From the NCBI RefSeq assembly GCF_900538275.1, contig NZ_LR130778.1, forward strand, positions 3,158,001 through 3,222,000: a stretch of 64,000 bases of DNA, given 5' to 3'. The notes under the pieces were generated by a model. That model ran no database searches and was not told where the DNA came from. It was given only the letters and a program-made list of their open reading frames with translations. The translations under genes and the position numbers were made by a program. The DNA is from Petrocella atlantisensis. GTDB lineage: Bacteria; Bacillota; Clostridia; Lachnospirales; Vallitaleaceae. Shown here in pieces: positions 35,457 through 45,044 of this stretch. Position 1 is the first letter of the stretch; the number at the start of each line of letters is the position of its first letter.

Positions 35457-37220
35457 ATGCTTTATCCAGAAGAGTTGATTGAAGAAATAAGAACTCAAAA
35501 TAATATCATTGACGTAGTATCTGAATATGTCCATCTGGCTAAAAAAGGCAGTTCTCATTTCGGTCTATGTCCATTTCATAATGAGAAGTCCCCTAGTTTT
35601 TCTGTCAGTGAAGATAAACAGATGTACTATTGTTTTGGATGTGGCGCAGGTGGTAATGTATACACCTTTGTGATGGAGTATGAAAACTACAACTTTGTCG
35701 AAGCAATAAAAGCTTTGGCGGATCGAGCTCATATTCAATTACCGGAAATGGAGTATTCAGATGCTCAGAAAAAGGAATTGAGTTTTAAGCAAAGACTACT
35801 AGATGCTAACAAAGAAGCTGCGAGATATTATTATTATCAAATGATGAACGATCCTAAGAAAAAAGCCATTACGTACCTTGAGAAAAGAGGTATTGATGAA
35901 ATCAATAGGAAAAAATTCGGTTTAGGGTATGCCAATTTTTTTAGAGATGATACCTATAAATACCTGAGAAGTAAAGGTTTTACAGACCAAGAACTTTTTG
36001 AAGCCGGGTTAACAGCCAAAGACAAGACGAAACAGGAATCCTATTATGATCGATTTTTTGATCGACTTATGTTCCCTATTTTTGATGTACATAACAGGGT
36101 TATTGGTTTTGGCGGTCGTGTTCTAGGGGATAACAATCCCAAATATTTAAACACAGGAGAAACCAAGCTATTTGATAAAAGTCGGAATCTATACGGTATG
36201 AATATTGCTAGAATGGCTCGAAACAAGAAACTCATTATCGTAGAAGGTTATATGGATGTAATTGCTTTGCATCAAGCCGGATTCACCACGGCAGTTGCAT
36301 CCCTCGGTACAGCGTTCACAACAGGACATGCCAGTCTGATTAGACGTTATGCAGAAGAAGTGGTCATTGCATACGATACAGATGACGCAGGTATAAATGC
36401 TACACTAAGAGCAATTCCCATACTAAAAAAAGCGGGCATTAGCGTTAGAGTGTTAAGTGTCGAAGGCGCAAAAGATCCGGATGAATATATTGAAAAGTTT
36501 GGCGCCAAGGGTTTTGCAGACTTGATTGAACGAGCTGAGCCGAGCTTTATGTATGAAATAAGACAGCTTGAAAAAACGCATAATCTTAAAGACCCTGAAG
36601 GTCGGACCAACTTTGATTATGCGTTGGCCAAAAAAATATTAACGTTAGAAAATGAAATCGAAATAGAAAACTATTTGGACGCGGTAGTAGATAAATACAA
36701 TATTAAGCGAAGTGCTATGGAAAGCTTACTTGGTAAAATAGGAAAAAATATTGGTATAGCCAGTCAACCAAAGGATCAAAGCGATGGTGTGACAAGTAGG
36801 GATTCAAAAGATGTTATCATGAGGGCTCAAAAAAACATGTTAACATTGATTACAAGCCATCAAAAAGTCTACAATGCCATTCGAGAACTCATAAAACCGG
36901 ATGAGTTTTCCGATAACACATATAGAAGAATGGCACAGATGGTCATGGATGCCTATGAAAAGGAAGAACCCATAGAACCGGCAAGTCTGATTCAACAGTT
37001 TGATACCATAGAAGAGCAGAATAAGATTGCAAATATTTTTAATAACAACATGCCCATTGAACATGCTGGACAGTTTGAAAAAATGATTCGAGAGAATATT
37101 CAAATCATCAAGCGGCAACATATAGAGCAACTATCCAAACAAGTGAATGACCCGAAGCAGTTACAAGAGATGATCAACATGAAAAGACAGCTAGATAGCT
37201 TAAATATATCACTTGATTGA
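35457..37220 (+). CDS. dnaG: DNA primase
   Basis: DnaG makes RNA primers at the replication fork. Its zinc domain is intact ([13 protein letters not shown], then [10 protein letters not shown]), followed by the catalytic core ([12 protein letters not shown]), the TOPRIM motifs ([23 protein letters not shown]) and a C-terminal helicase-binding region (about 450-587). Length (587) is normal. AGAGGT is seven bases before the ATG. The gene is followed 40 bp later by rpoD in the classical macromolecular synthesis order. Confidence 0.95.
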   Translation: MLYPEELIEEIRTQNNIIDVVSEYVHLAKKGSSHFGLCPFHNEKSPSFSVSEDKQMYYCFGCGAGGNVYTFVMEYENYNFVEAIKALADRAHIQLPEMEYSDAQKKELSFKQRLLDANKEAARYYYYQMMNDPKKKAITYLEKRGIDEINRKKFGLGYANFFRDDTYKYLRSKGFTDQELFEAGLTAKDKTKQESYYDRFFDRLMFPIFDVHNRVIGFGGRVLGDNNPKYLNTGETKLFDKSRNLYGMNIARMARNKKLIIVEGYMDVIALHQAGFTTAVASLGTAFTTGHASLIRRYAEEVVIAYDTDDAGINATLRAIPILKKAGISVRVLSVEGAKDPDEYIEKFGAKGFADLIERAEPSFMYEIRQLEKTHNLKDPEGRTNFDYALAKKILTLENEIEIENYLDAVVDKYNIKRSAMESLLGKIGKNIGIASQPKDQSDGVTSRDSKDVIMRAQKNMLTLITSHQKVYNAIRELIKPDEFSDNTYRRMAQMVMDAYEKEEPIEPASLIQQFDTIEEQNKIANIFNNNMPIEHAGQFEKMIRENIQIIKRQHIEQLSKQVNDPKQLQEMINMKRQLDSLNISLD

Positions 37221-37260
37221 ACCAACCATAATCTATTGGATTAAGGAAAGGAATGTAAAT

Positions 37261-38385
37261 ATGGCTAAGAATAAACCTGAAGTAGAAACGTCTGAAGAGG
37301 ACATAGCATTGTTTCAAGAAAAGCTTGCAGAATTATTAAATATTGCAAGAGAAAAAAAGGATGTTCTTGAATATGCGGAGATTGAAAGACATTTTAAGGC
37401 GCTTGAGTTAACGCCGGATCAAATTGAGATTATATATGAGTTTCTAGACAAAAATGATATTGATGTTCTTGGCATGGTATCTGATGAAGATGATGCTGTT
37501 GAAGAGGAAGAGGAAGAAGAAGAAGTTGAACTCGATTTATCCTTGCCCGATGGTATCAATATCGATGATCCTGTTCGTATGTATTTGAAAGAAATAGGAA
37601 AAGTAAGTCTTTTGACAGCTCAAGAAGAGATTGATCTAGCAAAAAGAATGGAAGATGGTGACATTCAAGCAAAACAACGTCTAGCAGAAGCCAATCTAAG
37701 ATTGGTTGTTAGTATTGCAAAACGTTATGTTGGGCGTGGTATGTTATTTTTAGACCTTATTCAAGAAGGTAATTTGGGTCTGATTAAAGCGGTAGAAAAA
37801 TTTGATTATCGAAAAGGCTATAAATTCAGTACATATGCAACTTGGTGGATCAGGCAGGCCATTACCAGAGCGATTGCCGATCAAGCTAGAACCATTCGTA
37901 TACCGGTTCATATGGTTGAAACCATAAACAAACTGATTCGCGTAAGTCGACAACTTCTACAGGAATTGGGCAGAGATCCATTGCCGGAAGAGATTGGCGA
38001 AGAGCTAAACATGCCGGTTGAAAAGGTTCGAGAAATTCTTAAGATATCTCAAGAGCCTGTGTCTTTAGAAACACCCATTGGTGAGGAAGAAGACAGTCAC
38101 TTAGGTGACTTCATACAAGATGATAATGTACCGGTCCCAGCTGAAGCTGCAGCATTTACTTTGTTAAAAGAGCAACTTGTAGAAGTGCTGGATACTTTAA
38201 CAGACAGAGAACAAAAGGTCTTAAGGTTAAGGTTTGGTTTAGATGACGGACGTGCAAGAACACTAGAGGAAGTTGGCAAAGAGTTTAATGTGACGAGGGA
38301 ACGTATCAGACAAATTGAAGCCAAAGCTTTAAGGAAGTTGCGACACCCAAGCCGCAGTCGTAAACTAAAAGATTACTTGGAATAA
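37261..38385 (+). CDS. rpoD: RNA polymerase primary sigma factor
   Basis: This is the housekeeping sigma factor. Region 1.1 is followed by an acidic run ([15 protein letters not shown]), region 1.2 ([21 protein letters not shown]), region 2 ([20 protein letters not shown]), region 3 and region 4 ([20 protein letters not shown]). Length is 374 with the ATG chosen here, which has AAAGGA upstream. An in-frame TTG 48 bp earlier overlaps the end of dnaG and has no ribosome site. Confidence 0.96.
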   Translation: MAKNKPEVETSEEDIALFQEKLAELLNIAREKKDVLEYAEIERHFKALELTPDQIEIIYEFLDKNDIDVLGMVSDEDDAVEEEEEEEEVELDLSLPDGINIDDPVRMYLKEIGKVSLLTAQEEIDLAKRMEDGDIQAKQRLAEANLRLVVSIAKRYVGRGMLFLDLIQEGNLGLIKAVEKFDYRKGYKFSTYATWWIRQAITRAIADQARTIRIPVHMVETINKLIRVSRQLLQELGRDPLPEEIGEELNMPVEKVREILKISQEPVSLETPIGEEEDSHLGDFIQDDNVPVPAEAAAFTLLKEQLVEVLDTLTDREQKVLRLRFGLDDGRARTLEEVGKEFNVTRERIRQIEAKALRKLRHPSRSRKLKDYLE

Positions 38386-38400
38386 GAGGCATGGTCTAAG

Positions 38401-38439
38401 GTCTTGGTTTTGGGGTTATGCTCCCGGACCAAGACTTTT
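38401..38439 (+). terminator. Terminator after rpoD
   Basis: GTCTTGGT pairs with ACCAAGAC around a 19-nt loop and is followed by TTTT. Some readthrough into trmK is likely because that gene follows closely. Confidence 0.75.
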
Positions 38440-38494
38440 CATTTACAAAAAATTGACTTTGCTGCGATATATATCAAAACATAGGAGGATTGCT

Positions 38495-39184
38495 ATGTTA
38501 TCAAATCGTTTACAGGCTATTGCTAAGCTTGTTCCTTATAACTCAATCGTTGCTGATATAGGAACCGATCATGGCTACTTGCCAATAGCACTTGTAAAAA
38601 ACCAACAAGTAACCAAAGCCTATGCCATGGATATCAATGAAGGTCCATTGATGAAGGCGAGGGAAAATATAAGGTCATATGGGTTAGATGGACAGGTCAT
38701 TGCACTAAAATCACCAGGTCTAGAAGATCTGCCGGAAGATGTGAGTGTTGTTGTCATAGCAGGTATGGGTGGTGTTTTGATAAGCAATATACTAGAGACA
38801 TCTAAAGAAAAGCTTCGTAATATCGAAACACTAATCTTATCGCCACATCTTGACATACCACACGTTAGAAGAACTGTTCATGAGTTGGGCTTTATGATTG
38901 CGGAAGAATATATGGTAATAGATCAAGAAAAGTATTATACACTATTAAAGTGTAAGCAAGGCAACGAGCGTTATTCAATGTTAGAATATGAATACGGGAA
39001 AAAACTAATGGAAGCAGGATCGGACACTTTTCTAGCCTATTTAGAAACAGAAAAAAGTAAGCTTGAAAAAGTCATGAACCGTCTTAAAACCATAGATGCT
39101 AAAAGTACAATTGGAAGAGGCAAAGTTTTAAAAGATAAATACGATACAATTGTAGAAATAAGGAGGCATCATGAAACTAAATGA
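38495..39184 (+). CDS. trmK: tRNA (adenine-N1)-methyltransferase TrmK
   Basis: This enzyme methylates adenosine 22 of tRNA using SAM. Motif I is VADIGTDHGYLPIAL; VVIAGMGGVLISNIL and LILSPHLDIPHVRR are family landmarks. A helical C-terminal part completes 229 residues. The ATG follows AGGAGG by eight bases; a TTG 42 bp upstream is in front of that site. It overlaps the following nif3 gene by 14 bp. Confidence 0.92.
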   Translation: MLSNRLQAIAKLVPYNSIVADIGTDHGYLPIALVKNQQVTKAYAMDINEGPLMKARENIRSYGLDGQVIALKSPGLEDLPEDVSVVVIAGMGGVLISNILETSKEKLRNIETLILSPHLDIPHVRRTVHELGFMIAEEYMVIDQEKYYTLLKCKQGNERYSMLEYEYGKKLMEAGSDTFLAYLETEKSKLEKVMNRLKTIDAKSTIGRGKVLKDKYDTIVEIRRHHETK

Positions 39185-39953
39185 GATTATTAAAATAATA
39201 GAAAAGGTCGTTCCTAAGGAAGCTATTGAACAGGGAGACCCATGTGGTCTTCAGATTGGTAAATATCAGAAGGATATAAGACACATTAGGGTTGCCTTAG
39301 AAGCTTCCATAGATGTAATAGAAGGTGCTATTAAAGATGATGTCGATATGCTTTTTGTACATCACCCCCTAATATATACGCCCATTCAGAACATCTGTGA
39401 TGACACGGTTACCGGACATAAAATCCAGGAACTGATTCGTAGTGATATTGCACTGTATGTGGCACATTCCAATATGGACAGGGCCACTAATGGTCTAAAT
39501 CGATATTTTGGAAACAAAATAGAATTAGAACATATAACTGAAATGAGTATAGATACCCATGGGTATACGCTTATAGGGAACCTCAAAAAACCAATGAGCT
39601 TAAAAAGTTATGCAGTTTTTTTGGGACAAAAGCTGTCAATGCCTAATCTTAAGTATGTGGGTGATGACCAAAAAAACATAGAAAAAGCAGCTTTTGTAAC
39701 AGGAAGTGGCATGTCACTTCTTAAAGAAGAGATGTTTGATGAAGTGGATGTTTTTTTAACAGGAGATTTAAAATATCATGATGCGATGTGGGTTTATGAA
39801 TCCGGAAACTGCGTCATTGATGTTACACACTATGGTAGTGAAATTATGGTCACAGAACTCATGTATGAACTGTTATTACAACATATGGATAAAAGTGTCA
39901 TCGTGAGTAAGGACAACTATTTGGTCAACCCAATAAAAAACAGCGAGGTGTAG
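39171..39953 (+). CDS. Nif3-like dinuclear metal centre protein
   Basis: This is a YqfO/NIF3 family protein, which forms a toroidal hexamer with a two-metal site. Metal ligands are in VHHPLIYTP and in VAHSNMDRA, and in the C-terminal IDVTHYGSEIMV. The 260-residue form lacks the PII-like insert of longer homologues. Cellular function is not established; the trmK-nif3 order is conserved in Firmicutes. Its AAGGAGG site lies inside trmK. Confidence 0.9.
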   Translation: MKLNEIIKIIEKVVPKEAIEQGDPCGLQIGKYQKDIRHIRVALEASIDVIEGAIKDDVDMLFVHHPLIYTPIQNICDDTVTGHKIQELIRSDIALYVAHSNMDRATNGLNRYFGNKIELEHITEMSIDTHGYTLIGNLKKPMSLKSYAVFLGQKLSMPNLKYVGDDQKNIEKAAFVTGSGMSLLKEEMFDEVDVFLTGDLKYHDAMWVYESGNCVIDVTHYGSEIMVTELMYELLLQHMDKSVIVSKDNYLVNPIKNSEV

Positions 39954-39954
39954 G

Positions 39955-41619
39955 ATGGAAGATAGGATTAAGATTAATGTGATGAATGAGGAAAAAGAAG
40001 TGAAAGTGGGGACTACTTTACTAGAGCTGGCATCTCAATATCAATCTCAATTTAAAACGCCTATCGTATTAGCTGTTGTCGATACCAAGCTTAGTGAATT
40101 GAACCAAAAAATTAAAGAGCCATGTAATGTTATATTCCTTGATATTTTAAATAAAGATGGGTTTAGAACATACCAACGAAGCCTATCCTTTGTTATGATT
40201 AAGGCCGCACATGATGTTATTGGTCATGAAGAACATATTAAAGTTATTGTTCAATATTCAATTAATTATGGATTTTATTGTGAAATTGAGCCGAAAAGAC
40301 TATTAAAGACGGATACATTGACGAAAATTAAAGAAAGAATGGTTGAGCTTATTAATCTTGGTTTACCTTTTATAAAAGAAACGGTAAAAACAGATGAAGC
40401 TATAAAAATTTTTGGAAACCAGTTTATGGAAGATAAAGTGACATTGTTTAAGTATAGACGCGTATCCAATGTCAATCTATATCGTTTTGATGACTTTTAC
40501 GACTATTTCTATGGTTATATGGTGCCGGATACAAGCTACTTAAAAGTATTTGAACTATATCCTTATGAAGATGGTATGATTTTACAATTCATTGACTTTA
40601 ACGATCCAAGTAAGGCGGCACGTTTTGAGCCGGACCAAATGTTATTTGAGACACTAAAGAATGCCACAGACTGGGGGCATTTGATGGAGGTCGACACAGT
40701 AGGCGAACTTAACGATGTCATTTCTCAGGGGAAAATGAATGAACTCATTATGGTACAAGAGGCACTAATGGAGAAAAAAATCGGAAGAATTGCTGACCAT
40801 GTCATGAAAGATATCAAGCATAAGAAATTTATATTTATTGCAGGGCCTTCATCCTCCGGAAAAACCACTTTTGCCCATCGGCTATCGATACAACTTAGAT
40901 CTTTGGGATTAAGACCAAAGCCCATTTCTTTAGACAACTATTTTGTTAATAGGGATGATACACCGAAAGATGAAGATGGTAATTATAATTTTGAATGTCT
41001 TGAAGCTCTAGATGTGGCTCAGTTTAATCATGATATGCATCAACTCTTAAAAGGCGAGGTCGTATCCATGCCGGCTTTTGATTTTATCTCGGGACTAAGA
41101 CAATACAAAGGTGATACCCTTAAGTTAGAAGACAATACAATACTGGTCATTGAAGGTATTCATGGCTTGAATCCAAAGCTATCTTCGGCCATACCGGAAG
41201 AAAATAAGTTCAAAATCTATATCAGTGCATTGACCCAGTTGAATATTGATAATCACAACCGAGTACCGACAACAGATGCCAGATTACTACGACGTATGGT
41301 TAGGGATAACCAGTATAGAGGTGCCTCAGCTATAAAAACACTTGCTATGTGGCCATCTGTACGAAACGGAGAAGAACAATATATCTTCCCCTTTCAAGAG
41401 GAAGCCGACGCTATGTTTAATTCATCTTTAATTTATGAGCTTTCTGTACTAAAACAGTATGCAGAGCCTTTATTATTTAATGTACCTAAAGGAAGCCAGG
41501 AATATATAGAGGCAAAAAGACTCATTAAGTTTCTAGATTATTTTCTTGGGGTATCTAGTGAGAGTATACCGAATAACTCGATTATACGAGAGTTTATCGG
41601 TGGATCGAATTTTAGGTAA
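39955..41619 (+). CDS. TGS-domain nucleoside kinase (uridine kinase-like)
   Basis: This is a fusion of an N-terminal TGS domain (about 1-65) and a threonyl-tRNA-synthetase-like second additional domain (about 70-230) to a phosphoribulokinase/uridine kinase domain. The P-loop is FIAGPSSSGKTTFAHRL, and ISLDNYFVNRDDTPKDEDG is the substrate-binding region. Length (554) is typical of this Clostridial family; phosphorylation of uridine/cytidine is inferred from homologues. It starts one base after the nif3 stop, with GAGGTG overlapping that stop. Confidence 0.9.
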   Translation: MEDRIKINVMNEEKEVKVGTTLLELASQYQSQFKTPIVLAVVDTKLSELNQKIKEPCNVIFLDILNKDGFRTYQRSLSFVMIKAAHDVIGHEEHIKVIVQYSINYGFYCEIEPKRLLKTDTLTKIKERMVELINLGLPFIKETVKTDEAIKIFGNQFMEDKVTLFKYRRVSNVNLYRFDDFYDYFYGYMVPDTSYLKVFELYPYEDGMILQFIDFNDPSKAARFEPDQMLFETLKNATDWGHLMEVDTVGELNDVISQGKMNELIMVQEALMEKKIGRIADHVMKDIKHKKFIFIAGPSSSGKTTFAHRLSIQLRSLGLRPKPISLDNYFVNRDDTPKDEDGNYNFECLEALDVAQFNHDMHQLLKGEVVSMPAFDFISGLRQYKGDTLKLEDNTILVIEGIHGLNPKLSSAIPEENKFKIYISALTQLNIDNHNRVPTTDARLLRRMVRDNQYRGASAIKTLAMWPSVRNGEEQYIFPFQEEADAMFNSSLIYELSVLKQYAEPLLFNVPKGSQEYIEAKRLIKFLDYFLGVSSESIPNNSIIREFIGGSNFR

Positions 41620-41624
41620 GCAGG

Positions 41625-42299
41625 ATGAAAATACTATATGAAGATAAGCACATCATAGTCATTGTTAAGCCAAAAGGGATGCCAAGTCAGCCGGATTTAT
41701 CAGGAGATAGAAATGTCTATGAGGCAGTACTGGAACACGTGGGTCATGAAGATAAAAATATTAATCTTGGACTGATTCAAAGACTAGATCGTCCGGTTGG
41801 CGGTATAATGGTACTTACAAAATCATCAGAAGCACATAGAGCCTTTACTCAGAAATCATACTTAAACAAAAAATATTTGGCCGTTGTTGAAGGCGAAGCA
41901 GAGCAAGAGAATAGACTCGTAGATTATCTTCAAAAGGTTAGAGGTAATAGGACGATTGTTACTTCAAAAAAAGTGCCACAAGCCAAGGAAGCAATATTAA
42001 CGTATAGATGTATAAAAAAAGTGGTGGTAAGTGACAAATCATTATCTCTATTGGAAGTTGAACTTGAAACGGGTCGACATCATCAGATTAGAGCCCAAAT
42101 GGCGCATCACAAATTACCACTTGTTGGTGACACGAAATATAATGTTATCAAAGAAGGAACTTGGGTGGACATTGGCCTACAGGCCTATAAACTCGAAATA
42201 AACCATCCATTAATCGGACACATGACATTTAAACACATAAATAAGGAACATCCTTTTGACATTTTCTTTAAAAATGAAGATGATTATGAAACTTTATAA
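41625..42299 (+). CDS. RluA/RluD-family pseudouridine synthase (short form, no S4 domain)
   Basis: This is an RNA pseudouridine synthase of 224 residues consisting of the catalytic domain only. The nucleophile Asp is in IQRLDRPVGGIMVLTK, and the C-terminal motif is LETGRHHQIRAQMAHH. The target RNA cannot be told from the sequence. It sits five bases after the kinase stop with only a weak GCAGG site, suggesting translational coupling. Confidence 0.9.
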   Translation: MKILYEDKHIIVIVKPKGMPSQPDLSGDRNVYEAVLEHVGHEDKNINLGLIQRLDRPVGGIMVLTKSSEAHRAFTQKSYLNKKYLAVVEGEAEQENRLVDYLQKVRGNRTIVTSKKVPQAKEAILTYRCIKKVVVSDKSLSLLEVELETGRHHQIRAQMAHHKLPLVGDTKYNVIKEGTWVDIGLQAYKLEINHPLIGHMTFKHINKEHPFDIFFKNEDDYETL

Positions 42300-42333
42300 A
42301 ATGTTATGCTAATGTCTGAATATGCCTAATCAT

Positions 42334-42362
42334 TTGATTTTGGTGGGTTATGATGGTATAAT
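42334..42362 (+). promoter_or_regulatory. Promoter of the 6S RNA gene
   Basis: TTGATT and TATAAT are separated by 17 bp, with a purine start expected near 42369. Confidence 0.85.
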
Positions 42363-42368
42363 GAGTAA

Positions 42369-42552
42369 AAGAAAGATACTTCCTGGGGTGTTCGGAGAAA
42401 CCTGTATTTTGAACCTACATAGTAACATTGGGAATCCTATATTTTATGTTGGACGTCAAGCCTTCTTGAATGGAAGACGAAAAGCATAGTGCGGATACCC
42501 ACCTAGCCGAAGCTAGGGATCAAAATCCGGGGAACGGCATTTCGGGTAATCA
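42369..42552 (+). ncRNA. ssrS: 6S RNA (SsrS)
   Basis: The non-coding stretch has a consensus promoter in front and a terminator behind. The ends pair as CCTGGGGTGTT with GGCATTTCGGG, using several G-U pairs, as in the 6S closing stem. Interior landmarks familiar from Firmicute 6S RNAs are TTTTGAACCTACAT, GCGGATACCCACCTAGC and GGGATCAAAATCCGG. Length of about 180 nt fits. 6S RNA binds sigma-A RNA polymerase by mimicking an open promoter. The signal recognition particle RNA core is absent, which argues against that alternative. Confidence 0.82.
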
Positions 42553-42555
42553 TTT

Positions 42556-42603
42556 AAAAAATAAACTGTTACTTCCTTTATAGGATGTAACAGTTATTTT
42601 TTT
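42556..42603. terminator. Terminator after 6S RNA, probably shared with aroA
   Basis: AACTGTTAC and GTAACAGTT form a perfect stem followed by eight T. The A-rich left side lets it work for the opposite strand too. Confidence 0.88.
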
Positions 42604-43883
42604 TATATATGAATAAGTGAACTTAAATCAGATTCAAAGGTTGGATAGGAGATGGCAATGCACCCACTATTTTCAATACGTGTATGGCCATTAGCACCGA
42701 GTGCGGCAATGGCCAAAGACATGGCCACTCTGTGATCATCATAACTCTGGACATGTGCACCTTGTATCCGGTTACCACCTACGATAATCATGCCGTCGGC
42801 CGTAGCCTCAATATGGATGTTCATCTTTTTAAGTTCAGAGACCATGGTATCAATACGATTGGTTTCTTTTACCTTAAGCTCACCGGCATCCTTTATGATT
42901 GTTGTACCTTCTGCATAAGCAGCAGCAACCGCAATAACAGGTATTTCGTCGATTAATGTTGGAATAATATCACCTTCAACAATTGTCCCTTTAAGCTTAC
43001 TAGACTTGATATGAAGGTCTGCAATGGGTTCTCCGTTGACAACACGTTTGTCTATGACTTCAATAGAACCATTCATTTCTTTAAGAACATGGATAATACC
43101 GTCTCTTGTAGGGTTAATGCCCACATCTTTTAAGATAAGATCACTGTTTGGGCAAATAAGCCCTGCAACCATAAAAAAGGCAGCTGAAGAAATATCAGAG
43201 GGTACAACGACATGATTTGCGAACAATTCTTTAATGGGATGACTGGTGACCAAAGATCCATTAATTTCTACATGTGCACCGAAATGATTGAGCATAATTT
43301 CGGAATGATTTCTAGAGAGTGTAGGTTCTTTAACCGTGGAAGTCGATCCCGTATATAGATTGGCCAGTAATATGGAAGATTTGACTTGGGCGCTTGCAAC
43401 CGGAGATATATAGTCTATAGGTTTTAGTAGGCTCGGCTTTATAGATAAAGGCGCAAGACCGTTACCGGATAGACTGCTGATATTTGCATTCATAGAAGTA
43501 AGAGGACGAATGATACGGTCCATAGGTCGTTTTCTAATGGAAGCATCACCGGTTATGTTAACTTCAAAAGATTGACCGGATAATATGCCGGACATCAAAC
43601 GCATGGTAGTGCCACTATTTCCAACATCCAAAATCGAATTCGGTTTAGTGAGTCCATAAAGTCCCTTACCTTGAATGGTGACCTTGTCTTGAACTTGTTC
43701 AATGTGTATACCCATTTGTCTGAAACAAGCAATCGTAGATAAACAGTCTTCACCGGTCAGGAAACCTTCAACAGTGGTTGTACCTTTTGCAAGGGCTCCA
43801 AACATAATTGAACGATGGGAAATGGACTTGTCCCCAGGTACTTTTAGTGTTCCTTTAAGTTGTTTTACGGGTTGAATGTGCAT
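42603..43883 (-). CDS. aroA: 3-phosphoshikimate 1-carboxyvinyltransferase (EPSP synthase)
   Basis: The enzyme joins phosphoenolpyruvate and shikimate-3-phosphate in the shikimate pathway. VPGDKSISHRSIMFGAL is the substrate-binding N-terminus, GNSGTTMRLMSGIL the phosphate loop, and the C-terminal DDHRVAMSLAIAALG is intact. Length is 426. AGGAGG precedes the ATG. It is the last gene of the minus-strand operon hisC-tyrA-aroA, 18 bp after tyrA. Confidence 0.95.
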   Translation of the reverse strand: MHIQPVKQLKGTLKVPGDKSISHRSIMFGALAKGTTTVEGFLTGEDCLSTIACFRQMGIHIEQVQDKVTIQGKGLYGLTKPNSILDVGNSGTTMRLMSGILSGQSFEVNITGDASIRKRPMDRIIRPLTSMNANISSLSGNGLAPLSIKPSLLKPIDYISPVASAQVKSSILLANLYTGSTSTVKEPTLSRNHSEIMLNHFGAHVEINGSLVTSHPIKELFANHVVVPSDISSAAFFMVAGLICPNSDLILKDVGINPTRDGIIHVLKEMNGSIEVIDKRVVNGEPIADLHIKSSKLKGTIVEGDIIPTLIDEIPVIAVAAAYAEGTTIIKDAGELKVKETNRIDTMVSELKKMNIHIEATADGMIIVGGNRIQGAHVQSYDDHRVAMSLAIAALGANGHTRIENSGCIAISYPTFESDLSSLIHI

Positions 43884-43901
43884 AAAAACCTCCTGTTAAG
43901 C

Positions 43902-44993
43902 TTAAGTGTAAATCGTATAACCAAGATTTCGTAAAAGTGTGATACTTAATTCCATATGGTCTTGATCTTCAAAGAGTATGCTAAGCACACCGTTATCAAT
44001 CTCTCTGTTGTTGATGATACCGATGTTTTTTATATTGATTTTTGCCTCGCTTAAGAGTGTGGCAATTTTTGCAATGATACCGGGTTCATCCTCAACATCA
44101 ACACTAAAACTATAGTGCCTTGGGAAAATACCGGATGAAGTATCGTTAAAGGTGTTTCTATAAGCTTGTGCCTCACTAAATAGTGCATAAAGTTGATGTG
44201 CATCTTCATCTTTGATAGAGTTCTCTATTGTTGTCAACATGGTTTTATAATACTCAAGTACATCAAGAATCGGTTCCTTATTGCTTAAGCAGATTTGCTG
44301 CCACATAATAGGAGAGGCTGATGCAATGCGTGTAATGTCTTTGAAGCCACCGGCAGCAAGAGTATGCATATAACCCTGTTCTGTATCCAGATGTTTAACG
44401 GCGTTAACAATGAGTGCAGCAAGAACATGAGGTACATGGCTAATGGAAGCTGTTGTTTTGTCATGTACTGAAGCATCCATTATAATAGGAATGCTATCAA
44501 TACCTTCGACCAGACTTTTTAAAACATTTAGATCCTCTTGAGTAGAAGTTTTAGAAGGGGTTAGAATATAAAAAATATTTTCGAACAATTGAGAAGAAGA
44601 GGCTTCATAACCACTTTTCTCAGAACCCGTCATAGGATGTCCGCCAACAAATCTTATGTTTGTACCCATATCATCAAGAGCATCGTGTATGTCACTTTTG
44701 GTAGAGCCCACATCTGTTACAATACACTGTTCATGAACGATGCCGGCTAATTTTTCGAACATCTCTATATTAACCTTCACAGGACAACATAAGAAGATTA
44801 AGTCACATGATTCAAAGCCATCTTCTAATGATGTTGCAATCTGATCTAGGACACCCTCATTCATAGCCTGATGAAGTGGTTCCAGGTGGCGATCATAAGC
44901 AATCAATTTTTGAGCTAAGCCGTATTTTTTTATGCTTTTTGCGATGGATCCACCAATAAGACCAAATCCAATAAAACCAATCTGCTTAATCAT
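43902..44993 (-). CDS. tyrA: Prephenate dehydrogenase with C-terminal ACT domain
   Basis: It converts prephenate to 4-hydroxyphenylpyruvate for tyrosine synthesis. The Rossmann motif is IGFIGFGLIGGSIAKSIKK and the catalytic region VGGHPMTGSEKSGYEAS. The last ~75 residues (YSFSVDVEDEPGIIAKIATL) form an ACT domain expected to bind tyrosine for feedback control. Length is 363. AAGGAAGG precedes the ATG. Confidence 0.93.
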   Translation of the reverse strand: MIKQIGFIGFGLIGGSIAKSIKKYGLAQKLIAYDRHLEPLHQAMNEGVLDQIATSLEDGFESCDLIFLCCPVKVNIEMFEKLAGIVHEQCIVTDVGSTKSDIHDALDDMGTNIRFVGGHPMTGSEKSGYEASSSQLFENIFYILTPSKTSTQEDLNVLKSLVEGIDSIPIIMDASVHDKTTASISHVPHVLAALIVNAVKHLDTEQGYMHTLAAGGFKDITRIASASPIMWQQICLSNKEPILDVLEYYKTMLTTIENSIKDEDAHQLYALFSEAQAYRNTFNDTSSGIFPRHYSFSVDVEDEPGIIAKIATLLSEAKINIKNIGIINNREIDNGVLSILFEDQDHMELSITLLRNLGYTIYT

Positions 44994-45044
44994 CTGTTTA
45001 TCCTTCCTTGTGCACGATGCAAAACGATTTAAAGTTTCAATACT

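Noticed and set aside
42369-42552. Signal recognition particle RNA
   Set aside because: The GGTCAGGTCCGGAAGGAAGCAGC-type apical domain is absent, and the ends and interior fit 6S RNA better.
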